NCBI GenBank assembly: GCA_023301645.1
Contig: JALZUH010000090.1
Location: 1 to 5,815 of the forward strand
DNA length: 5,815 nt
From: Akkermansiaceae bacterium
GTDB taxonomy: Bacteria; Verrucomicrobiota; Verrucomicrobiia; Verrucomicrobiales; Akkermansiaceae
Reading direction: 5' to 3'
Below the pieces are notes generated by a model, which was not told the DNA's origin, did not search any database, and saw only the letters and a list, made by a program, of their open reading frames with translations. The translations under genes and the position numbers were made by a program. Positions 1-5,815 of this stretch are shown in pieces. Each line of letters begins with the position of its first letter. Position 1 is the first letter of the stretch.

Positions 1-1574
1 GTAACCGTAGCAACCTTCTCCTTATTCGGCAACTTGTCTTTATAATTTGGGTTGAAATACGGGTAATCCGCATTCATTTCCGCAAGTAGCTTACTGAGCT
101 TCGTGTCGAGTTGCTTGGCTTTCTCTGGCATCGCCTGAGCGAGGTCATTTAACTCCTCGATACCTGCGCGCTTCACCTCACCATCCCTAGTTTCATAAAG
201 CTTGTAGAGATTTAGCTTACCCTTTGTTCGTGGGTTATTCACAGTGTCATAATGACGAACCAGCTTATAATCACCTACACGAATAGTGCTATTGAGTTCT
301 CTGCTGTTGGGGAAATGCCACATCATGGTATCACGTATACTCCCATCCTGCTCCTTCACGAGACTTGAGTCCTGAGGTGCTTGTGTGAGTAAGGGGTAAA
401 GGTCACAGCCGTCGAGTATCTTACCTTTAGGTGCCTTCGCTCCTACCATGGAGAGAATCGTCGGGAAAAGGTCTAGGCCGTTTGCCATCACTTGGGTTTG
501 CTCATTTACAGGGATTTTAGGCCCTGAGATGATAAGAGGAACACGCGTGCCGCCCTCTGCAAGGCGAATTTTACCACCATCAAGCGGGAAGTTATCGGTA
601 ATGATGTCACCTTTAAGAGACTCCATGCCACCATTATCGGAAGTAAGAATCACATAGGTATTCTCTATGAGTTTGTGACCAGGCCAACGTGGATCGTCGG
701 TTGCTTCTAGGTAGTTGATTAAATTACCAAAGTAGTAATCAAACTCCTCAACCATCGCGCAATAGTATGGATTTTGCTGCCCTTCGAGTGTCATTGGATC
801 AGGACCCGAAGGGAACGGGATACCGAGTTTTTCACAGTATTTCTCAAGTAATGGCTTACTGCGCGTCTGGATCGGTGAATGGACTAAACGCGCTGCACAA
901 AAGAGGAAAAAGGGCTGATCTTTATGCTCAGCCATAAAGGTTAAAGAGTCTTCAAAAATACCATTTTTAGGGTAATTTTTCTCATCGAGCTGCCACGGGT
1001 CTTTATCATCATTTGTAGAGAAGCCTTCAACACGGTTAGGCAGCATATCGCGAGCCACACCCATACTTTCGCGCGACCAGTCAAAGCCAGCATCAAGAGG
1101 CAGGGGTTTCGCACTTGGCTTGATATTCACATGCCACTTCCCACTATGACCTGTCGTGTAGCCATTGGTTTTTAGCACTTCGGCAATGGTCTGCTCCTTT
1201 GCGGGTAGACCTGCCCTCTGCCAAGGTGACGTCATCCTCATACCAGTAAGATCATAAGGTGCTGGCGGAGTGCCGCCGCGCACACTCGTCTTCTGGGCAC
1301 GAACTGCATGAATACCGCTCAATATCGCACAGCGAGTAGAGGCACACACCGGTGTCGGTGAATACCCCTGCCAAAACATCACGCCCTGCTTCGCAAAGCG
1401 ATCCATATGGGGTGTCTCATAGGGAGAAGGCTCATCGATGTCATAACACTTCACATCCTGCCAACCTAGGTCATCAGCTAACACTAATAGCACGTTAGCT
1501 TTCTCAGGGCGCGCAGTATCAGCCCATAGAGGACAAGTGAGTAAACTCGCGGCAACCAATAAGCTGTGTTTCAT
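1..1574 (-). CDS. Secreted sulfatase (S1 family, formylglycine type), C-terminus cut by window start
   Basis: This is a family S1 sulfatase, an enzyme that hydrolyses sulfate esters, probably on a polysaccharide and outside the cytoplasm. The frame is open for 524 complete codons from ATG at 1574 to the window edge. A signal peptide occupies about residues 1-18 (MKHSLLVAASLLTCPLWA, likely cut before D19). The core starts at NVLLVLADDLGW (27-38) with metal ligands D34 and D35. The formylglycine site is CASTR at 77-81 (C77 at 1344-1346), followed by CAILSG. Other active-site elements are GKWH (K146, H148), VHSP (H232), SDNGG (D313, N314) and K335 ahead of EGGTRVP (340-346). The C-terminal subdomain runs from about 420 to the edge, including RVGDYKLVRH, so only the tail is missing. 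Position +2 of the formylglycine motif is Ser instead of the usual Pro or Ala. No Shine-Dalgarno precedes the start; it lies 95 bases after the fucosidase and is probably co-transcribed with it. Maturation would need FGE or anSME, neither of which is here. The exact S1 subfamily and substrate cannot be set by eye. Confidence 0.95.
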   Translation of the reverse strand, partial: MKHSLLVAASLLTCPLWADTARPEKANVLLVLADDLGWQDVKCYDIDEPSPYETPHMDRFAKQGVMFWQGYSPTPVCASTRCAILSGIHAVRAQKTSVRGGTPPAPYDLTGMRMTSPWQRAGLPAKEQTIAEVLKTNGYTTGHSGKWHVNIKPSAKPLPLDAGFDWSRESMGVARDMLPNRVEGFSTNDDKDPWQLDEKNYPKNGIFEDSLTFMAEHKDQPFFLFCAARLVHSPIQTRSKPLLEKYCEKLGIPFPSGPDPMTLEGQQNPYYCAMVEEFDYYFGNLINYLEATDDPRWPGHKLIENTYVILTSDNGGMESLKGDIITDNFPLDGGKIRLAEGGTRVPLIISGPKIPVNEQTQVMANGLDLFPTILSMVGAKAPKGKILDGCDLYPLLTQAPQDSSLVKEQDGSIRDTMMWHFPNSRELNSTIRVGDYKLVRHYDTVNNPRTKGKLNLYKLYETRDGEVKRAGIEELNDLAQAMPEKAKQLDTKLSKLLAEMNADYPYFNPNYKDKLPNKEKVATV

Positions 1575-1646
1575 GATGATGTGTTTGTTAATAGTTTATA
1601 GAATATGACCAACCTACTTATTATCTCCAAGTAGACTTATCCTTAG

Positions 1647-1669
1647 CACCGACTCTTTACCACCGACTC
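1647..1669. repeat. Short tandem direct repeat CACCGACTC (9 bases, twice, period 14)
   Basis: CACCGACTC occurs at 1647-1655 and again at 1661-1669, separated by five bases. It starts directly after the fucosidase stop codon when read on the minus strand. The rest of the 95-base gap (1575-1669) holds a weak 6-base inverted repeat (CTACTT at 1614-1619 with AAGTAG at 1629-1634) but no U-tract terminator. I see no convincing promoter for the sulfatase here, which fits read-through from the fucosidase. The repeat may be chance. Confidence 0.4.
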
Positions 1670-3133
1670 CTAGAGCGACGCTTTCAGGTCGAGTTTTATG
1701 ACTGTATTGAGAGCGCTGACGGGCTCACTTGGTAACTGAATCTGAAGTTCCTCACCTGAGATTTTAAAGTCGGCTGCTGTTCCAGTGGCTAGATACGCCG
1801 CTGACTTTACGCCGACCTTGAGTCCCTTGAGTGAAATCACTCCATTTTCTGGTAAGTGCAGCACATGAAGATAGAGCTTATCACCAGACTTATTCACACT
1901 GACATCACCCCACTCAGGTCGATAGTCGAAAGGATTAGGGTTCGTGTCATAAATAGACTCACCATTTACCTTCAGCCACGCTCCTAGGATACCGTAGAGC
2001 CTGACAGCTTCTGGGTCTAGCTGACCATTTCCCATAGGACCATTATTAAGCAGGTAATTACCACCTGTGCACGCTGTATGAACAAGGCGCTCCATCATCT
2101 CCGACTCACTATGATAGTCGTGCTTACCTTTGGTTTTATAGCCAAATGACGTGCTAACACTATCTGGAGACTCTACGTAGAGTGGCAGCTTACGCGAAGG
2201 CACTTCCTTATCCGCTATCGATACGTAATCAAAGAGTGAGAGGTTAACTTGCTCGATCTTGCCCAGCCCTCTGTGAATGATTCTTGAGTTAATAATACAG
2301 TGAGGACGGTGCTTTCTGACCATATCACTGAAGAGCTTTGCTCTTTCAAAAGTCATATTTGTTGGGGTATCAAACCAGATGAGGTCGATCTCATAGTTCT
2401 TCATAAGCTCCTCTACCTGAGGCAGAGATTTCTTCATGATATAGCGATCCATGTCTGGCTCGAAATCTGCAGGTAAGTCAGGGTGGAGAATTTCACGCTT
2501 GGTTCTCTTGTTTAGATAAGGGGCATCAGGCTCATCCCAATCTTGGGCGTGGGAATAATACACACCGAACTTTAGACCAACACGGTGGCACGCCTCGCTG
2601 AGTTCCTTGATAATATCACGCTTGAAATCAGTCCCGTCGACGATGTTATATGGGCTAACTTCTGATTTAAATAGAGCAAAGCCGTCGTGATGCTTCGAAG
2701 TAATCACCACATAGCGCATGCCAGCATCCTTGAACACCTTCGCCCAAGCGTCGGCATCGAATTCTGATGGGTTAAACTTCTTTACCACAGCGTGATACTC
2801 GGCCGCTGACATCTTCGCCGAGACTTGGATCCATTCAGAATATCTGAATCCAGAACCACGCCCTTCATACTCACCTTCTAGCGAGGAGTATGCGCCGAAG
2901 TGAATAAAAGCACCAAACTTAGCATCGCGATACCACTCAGCTAGACGGGCTTTCGAATCAGCTGTCTGCTCTAGATCTTCAGCAAATCGATACTCAAATG
3001 ACCTCGTCGGATCGAAAAGCTTGTCGGCAGCTTGCTTTTCAGTCTCAGCACTCACTATCGAGCTACATAATAATGACGCAGCCGCTACTGCTAGTGAAAT
3101 GGATGGAAAACGATGTTTCAGCATATAAGTCAT
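1670..3133 (-). CDS. Secreted alpha-L-fucosidase, glycoside hydrolase family 29
   Basis: This 487-residue GH29 enzyme removes terminal alpha-L-fucose with retention of configuration. A signal peptide covers about 1-29, with a VSA cleavage site before E30, so it acts in the periplasm or outside the cell. The (beta/alpha)8 catalytic domain shows family landmarks in order: KFGAFIHFGAYS (72-83), ITSKHHDGFALFKS (144-157, with the paired His 148-149), FGVYYSHAQDWD (189-200), LIWFDTP (251-257) with D255 as the predicted nucleophile, an ESP..SFGYK segment (321-333), and GNYLLNNGPMGNG (358-370). Residues from about 390 form the usual small C-terminal beta domain. The length is normal for a compact bacterial GH29. 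The start could be M1 or M4 (ATG at 3124); M4 gives a more typical n-region (MLKHR), and neither has a clear Shine-Dalgarno. It leads a minus-strand pair with the sulfatase, pointing to a sulfated fucosylated glycan as the shared substrate. The acid/base residue cannot be assigned with certainty by eye. Confidence 0.95.
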   Translation of the reverse strand: MTYMLKHRFPSISLAVAAASLLCSSIVSAETEKQAADKLFDPTRSFEYRFAEDLEQTADSKARLAEWYRDAKFGAFIHFGAYSSLEGEYEGRGSGFRYSEWIQVSAKMSAAEYHAVVKKFNPSEFDADAWAKVFKDAGMRYVVITSKHHDGFALFKSEVSPYNIVDGTDFKRDIIKELSEACHRVGLKFGVYYSHAQDWDEPDAPYLNKRTKREILHPDLPADFEPDMDRYIMKKSLPQVEELMKNYEIDLIWFDTPTNMTFERAKLFSDMVRKHRPHCIINSRIIHRGLGKIEQVNLSLFDYVSIADKEVPSRKLPLYVESPDSVSTSFGYKTKGKHDYHSESEMMERLVHTACTGGNYLLNNGPMGNGQLDPEAVRLYGILGAWLKVNGESIYDTNPNPFDYRPEWGDVSVNKSGDKLYLHVLHLPENGVISLKGLKVGVKSAAYLATGTAADFKISGEELQIQLPSEPVSALNTVIKLDLKASL

Positions 3134-3147
3134 ACGTGAAACTATGA

Positions 3148-3185
3148 ATTATATTTCATATAAAAAGCCTAAAATAAAAAGTGAA
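3148..3185 (-). promoter_or_regulatory. Candidate sigma70-like promoter for the fucosidase-sulfatase pair
   Basis: Read on the minus strand, TTCACT (3180-3185) is followed by a 17-base spacer and TATATG (3157-3162). Just downstream lies a perfect TATAAT (3148-3153), whose own -35 region is poor. Either -10 would start transcription only about 5-20 bases before the fucosidase ATG, so the leader would be very short, consistent with the missing Shine-Dalgarno. The surrounding DNA is strongly AT-rich. This is consensus matching by eye in an AT-rich region, so a chance match is possible. Confidence 0.35.
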
Positions 3186-3208
3186 CAGCGTTATTAAAAC
3201 TCTAGAGA

Positions 3209-3238
3209 TATTGAGGACGAACATGCTGATCCTCAATA
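3209..3238. promoter_or_regulatory. Perfect 9-base inverted repeat in the divergent intergenic region (operator or RNA hairpin)
   Basis: TATTGAGGA at 3209-3217 is the exact reverse complement of TCCTCAATA at 3230-3238, with a 12-base spacer between them. It sits 76 bases from the fucosidase start and 112 bases from the glycosyltransferase start. As DNA it could be a dimer-binding operator serving either promoter. As plus-strand RNA it would form a hairpin. It is not a standard terminator because no run of T follows on either strand. Confidence 0.45.
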
Positions 3239-3303
3239 AAGAAGAAACCCTATTACAAAGAATAAATACGGCATCAGGTCTCCATAAGGTATTAAGCATT
3301 TAA
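3223..3303 (+). CDS. Possible 26-residue leader ORF upstream of the glycosyltransferase
   Basis: ATG at 3223 opens a 26-codon frame (begins MLILNKEETLLQR) ending in TAA at 3301-3303, 46 bases before the glycosyltransferase start and in a different frame. It has a better ribosome binding site than most genes here: TGAGGA at 3212-3217, five bases from the ATG. That site forms the left arm of the inverted repeat, the ATG lies in the loop, and codons 3-6 form the right arm. It resembles no known leader peptide to me and has no runs of a single regulatory amino acid. A chance ORF is the main alternative. Confidence 0.2.
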   Translation: MLILNKEETLLQRINTASGLHKVLSI

Positions 3304-3338
3304 ATGATCGCCTAAGCCCAACAATGAGAATACCCTAA

Positions 3339-3342
3339 AAGG
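3339..3342 (+). promoter_or_regulatory. Shine-Dalgarno-like site (AAGG) of the GT2-receiver gene
   Basis: AAGG, within AAAAGG at 3337-3342, lies seven bases before the ATG at 3350. This supports that start. The same frame upstream meets a TGA without another ATG, GTG or TTG in between, so no longer protein is possible. Confidence 0.5.
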
Positions 3343-3349
3343 TAGCCTT

Positions 3350-4816
3350 ATGAATACCTACGCTTCTAGAACCCACAGTCAATCAACACCCAATCAACAA
3401 ATACCGAGCAAACCAACACTTAGTTTTATCATCCCGCTGATGAATGAAGAAGAGTCACTCCAAGAGCTCTATGACCGCATCGCCCTAGAGGCCAATGAGC
3501 ACTCGCGAGACTGGGAAATACTCTTTATCGATGACGGCAGCACTGATGATTCATGGGGCGTTGTTCAGAGCATCGCCCAGCAAGACTCCAAGCACGTCAA
3601 AGCAATCCGCTTCCGCAGTAACCAAGGTAAAGCACCCGCCCTTTCATCTGGTTATGCTGAAGTCTCAGGTGAAATCGTCTTCACTCTCGACGCCGACCTC
3701 CAAGACGACCCCAAGGAAATCCCCCGCTTTCTGGAAAAAATCAATGAAGGTGAAGGCTGGGACGTCATCTCAGGCTTCAAAGAAAAGCGACATGACCCAT
3801 GGCATAAGGTTCTTCCCAGCCGTGTATTTAATCTTATGCTGAGCAAGGTTAATGGAGTTAAGCTTCACGATCACAACTGTGGCTTTAAATGCTACCGACT
3901 CGAAGTCGTCAAATCCCTCCCCATGTATGGAGAGATGCACCGCATGGTGCCCTCACTAGCTGCTATCGATGGCTTTAAGACGACCGAAATCGTCGTCGAA
4001 CATCACCCACGCCAGCACGGTGTTTCTAAATATGGGGTGAAGCGCTTCCTGCGTGGATTCATGGACATGTGGTCTGTCTACTTTATTAAAAACTTCCGCG
4101 AACGCCCACTTCATCTCATGGGCGGTATTGCTATCTTATGCCTTATCCTCGCCGCACTGCTATGGACGGTCGCCCTCATCCCCCTATTACCAGACAGCTT
4201 CCGCACTGCCCTCACCTCGACAGCTCCAGTGGCATTATTTACAGTGCCAGTCTTACTCATGATCGGCTTCTTGGCAGAAATGATCACCAATAGACACTAC
4301 AAGAATGAGCATGAACTGCCCATTTCTGAGCGGATTCATCCTGTAAATTCTGAAATCAGCGCCAAAGTCGTCTCTCTTTCCGAAACAATCGCACGCCAAG
4401 AGCAAAGCCTGTCACCAAGAATCCTCATCGCTGACGATGACCCTGTCATGAGATCACTGAGTGAGGCCATTCTCAGCAAAGAAGGCTGGGAAGTTATCAC
4501 CGCAGATACGGCCGAGGCAGCAATGACAACGATCAATGATCATTTCGACGCTGTGTTACTCGACATCTACCTCCCCGGGATCACTGGTATCGAAGTCCTC
4601 CCTAAGCTCAAGGCACTCGCGCCACACGCGCAGGTGATCGTCCTCTCTGCATCCAGCACGCCGAAAGATGGTGCAGAATCCATTAAAGCGGGAGCATTTG
4701 ACTTTCTATCCAAGCCCCTCGTTGCCACCGAGCTCGTAGAGACGATGCAGCGAGCTATTCACCTCAGCCAATCCCTCCGTCCAACTACTATCCCCCAACA
4801 AAAGGTCTCGCACTAA
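3350..4816 (+). CDS. Membrane GT2 glycosyltransferase fused to a C-terminal response-regulator receiver domain
   Basis: This 488-residue protein joins two complete modules. Residues 23 to about 250 are a GT-A fold family 2 glycosyltransferase with FIDDGSTDDSW (59-69), the metal/nucleotide site DADLQDDP (114-121), the conserved NCGFKCYR stretch (176-183), and EMHRMVPSL (195-203). Two hydrophobic helices follow (about 254-279 and 291-312). This matches GtrB, ArnC and dolichol-phosphate-mannose synthases, which move a sugar from a nucleotide donor to polyprenyl phosphate on the cytoplasmic face; such proteins usually end near residue 320. Here a hydrophilic, partly helical linker (313-355) leads to a CheY-like receiver (356-473): acidic pocket D362-D364, phosphoacceptor D405 in LLDIYLPG, S433 at the switch position, and K455-P456. 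No output domain follows. With two membrane passes the receiver stays cytoplasmic, beside the catalytic domain. I infer phosphorylation-dependent control of transfer. The gene is followed after seven bases by a GT4 gene. Sugar and lipid acceptor are unknown. Confidence 0.93.
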   Translation: MNTYASRTHSQSTPNQQIPSKPTLSFIIPLMNEEESLQELYDRIALEANEHSRDWEILFIDDGSTDDSWGVVQSIAQQDSKHVKAIRFRSNQGKAPALSSGYAEVSGEIVFTLDADLQDDPKEIPRFLEKINEGEGWDVISGFKEKRHDPWHKVLPSRVFNLMLSKVNGVKLHDHNCGFKCYRLEVVKSLPMYGEMHRMVPSLAAIDGFKTTEIVVEHHPRQHGVSKYGVKRFLRGFMDMWSVYFIKNFRERPLHLMGGIAILCLILAALLWTVALIPLLPDSFRTALTSTAPVALFTVPVLLMIGFLAEMITNRHYKNEHELPISERIHPVNSEISAKVVSLSETIARQEQSLSPRILIADDDPVMRSLSEAILSKEGWEVITADTAEAAMTTINDHFDAVLLDIYLPGITGIEVLPKLKALAPHAQVIVLSASSTPKDGAESIKAGAFDFLSKPLVATELVETMQRAIHLSQSLRPTTIPQQKVSH

Positions 4817-4823
4817 AAACCAC

Positions 4824-5815
4824 ATGCCCACTTCAGAAAACACTCTAAACATAGCAATCCTAGGATCTACCTACCCTCGTTCCCAAGAAGATCCTGGTGT
4901 CCCTTGGCAAAGAGAAATCGTCAACCGCACCGCCGCAGCAGGCCACAACGTCACTGTCATAGCACCATCATGGCGAGCTCTTAGTCACCATGAAATCGAC
5001 GGTATCGCAGTGCTTCGCTGGCGCTACGCCCCCTCGCGATGGGAAACACTTACTCACGATGAAGGTGCCCCCAATAAGCAATCATCACCACTCTTTAAAA
5101 TCACCGCCCTAAGCTACATTATCTGCGGAATGATTAGTGTGTTCTGGTGGTGCTGGCGAAAGAAATTCGACGTGCTTCACGTGCACTGGCCATTCCCACA
5201 TGGGTTAATGTCATACCTGCCAGCTAAGCTGCTCGGCACTCGCATCATTATGACAAACCACGGAGCTGAGCTCGCCCTTGCTCGAAATAGCTCAGTGATA
5301 AGAAAAACCTTAGCCAGTATCCTCTCCAGTGGTGACGAGCTCTGTGCCAATAGCTCACACACAGCATCTGAGATCAAAAAACTATGCGACCGCCACGTCC
5401 ACATCCTCCCCTACGGAGCCACTGTCGAAGCTGCCGACGCGGGTAAGAAACATGCAGCTGAAGAGATACCAGCGCACAAACAAGAGCCCCCATTACTACT
5501 CAACTGCGGACGACTCATTCAGAGAAAAGGCCTACACATCCTACTCCACGCCCTCCCCCGCATTTTAGAAACACAACAAGTCAAGGTCGTCATCACAGGT
5601 GAAGGCGACTGCAAGGAGCAATGGATGGCACTCACCACTGAGCTCGGTCTTGATCATGTCGTCGAATGGGCAGGCTTTGTAAGCAGTGAGAGACTCGCCG
5701 AGCTCTACCATAACTGCAGCTGCTACGTCCACCCCGCCATCTATGATGACCGCGGTGACACCGAGGGACTAGGTGTCGTCCTCATCGAAGCACTACGCCA
5801 CAGAAAGCCCGTCGT
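4824..5815 (+). CDS. GT4-type glycosyltransferase (GT-B fold), C-terminus cut by window end
   Basis: The frame is open from ATG at 4824 through 330 complete codons to the window edge; family members usually have 370-420 residues, so roughly 50-80 are missing. It should transfer a sugar from a nucleotide donor with retention of configuration, in the cytoplasm. The N-terminal Rossmann half shows NIAILGSTYPRS (9-20), an AAAGHNVTVIAPS segment (37-49), DVLHVHWPFPHG (116-127) and TNHGAEL (144-150). The C-terminal half shows the phosphate-binding GRLIQRKG (229-236, R230 and K235), VVITGEGD (255-262), and the EX7E signature E314 to E322 in DTEGLGVVLIEAL. A hydrophobic stretch at about 94-110 may be a buried helix or a membrane contact. 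There is no Shine-Dalgarno and only a seven-base gap after the GT2-receiver gene, so translation may be coupled to it and both are likely in one surface-glycan assembly operon. Acceptor and donor cannot be named. Confidence 0.93.
   Translation, partial: MPTSENTLNIAILGSTYPRSQEDPGVPWQREIVNRTAAAGHNVTVIAPSWRALSHHEIDGIAVLRWRYAPSRWETLTHDEGAPNKQSSPLFKITALSYIICGMISVFWWCWRKKFDVLHVHWPFPHGLMSYLPAKLLGTRIIMTNHGAELALARNSSVIRKTLASILSSGDELCANSSHTASEIKKLCDRHVHILPYGATVEAADAGKKHAAEEIPAHKQEPPLLLNCGRLIQRKGLHILLHALPRILETQQVKVVITGEGDCKEQWMALTTELGLDHVVEWAGFVSSERLAELYHNCSCYVHPAIYDDRGDTEGLGVVLIEALRHRKPV

Noticed and set aside
448..657. Plus-strand open frame of 69 codons
   Set aside because: It lies wholly antisense to the sulfatase, whose motifs are intact there (DNGG, EGGTRVP). 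Its translation has no recognisable domain.
1614..1634. Inverted repeat CTACTT/AAGTAG between fucosidase and sulfatase as terminator or operator
   Set aside because: It has only six base pairs, a nine-base loop and no T-run, and is easily expected by chance.
3065..3133. Fucosidase as a lipoprotein (C23) and, likewise, the sulfatase (C14)
   Set aside because: The residue before each Cys is Leu or Thr, not Gly/Ala/Ser, so neither is a standard lipobox; a normal signal peptidase I site fits better, at least for the fucosidase (VSA).
3209..3238. Inverted repeat as a rho-independent terminator
   Set aside because: No T-run follows the stem on either strand, the stem is AT-rich at its base, and no gene ends nearby.
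3495..3846. Open frames on both strands inside the GT2 gene (3495-3842 plus, 3652-3846 minus)
   Set aside because: They overlap the conserved GT2 motifs of the real frame and give low-complexity Ser/Thr- or Arg-rich translations.
4053..4536. Open frames overlapping the membrane and receiver regions (4053-4262 plus, 4336-4536 minus)
   Set aside because: They are out-of-frame shadows of the GT2-receiver protein, with no ribosome binding site or domain similarity.
4817..4823. Separate promoter or terminator between the GT2-receiver and GT4 genes
   Set aside because: The gap is only seven bases and holds no signal, so co-transcription is the simple reading.
5177..5568. Open frames at 5177-5404 minus and 5329-5568 plus
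   Set aside because: They are shadows of the GT4 gene, whose own frame carries all family motifs in this stretch.

Overview
The window carries four protein genes in two divergent pairs around a 216-base intergenic region (3134-3349). All four frames were read through by hand without a frameshift or internal stop. Both outer genes are cut by the window ends. No rRNA, tRNA, CRISPR array, insertion sequence or other mobile element was seen, and no gene-free stretch exceeds 300 bases.

Left half, minus strand: a secreted GH29 alpha-L-fucosidase (1670-3133) is followed 95 bases downstream by a secreted formylglycine-type sulfatase (1574 to beyond base 1). A signal-peptide-bearing fucosidase next to a signal-peptide-bearing sulfatase is the typical make-up of loci that break down sulfated, fucose-containing polysaccharides such as algal fucoidans or animal mucins and glycosaminoglycans. 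The two proteins probably work in turn on the same glycan outside the cytoplasm, one removing sulfate and the other fucose.

Right half, plus strand: a membrane-anchored family 2 glycosyltransferase of the GtrB/ArnC/dolichol-phosphate-mannose-synthase type (3350-4816) has a complete CheY-like receiver domain fused to its C-terminus. Seven bases downstream a cytoplasmic GT4-type glycosyltransferase begins (4824 to beyond the end). These look like the start of a cell-surface glycan assembly operon. The transferase-receiver fusion is the most unusual thing in the window, because it suggests that glycan assembly is controlled directly by a phosphorelay.

The divergent intergenic region holds a candidate promoter for the fucosidase operon, a perfect 9-base inverted repeat, and a possible 26-codon leader ORF whose ribosome binding site lies inside that repeat.

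Organism: base composition is moderate, several starts lack a Shine-Dalgarno sequence, and secreted sulfatase and GH29 genes sit together. This suggests a marine or gut polysaccharide degrader of the PVC superphylum, most plausibly Verrucomicrobiota (Puniceicoccales/Opitutales-like), with Planctomycetota or Kiritimatiellota as alternatives. No taxonomic marker gene is present, so this is inference from gene content.
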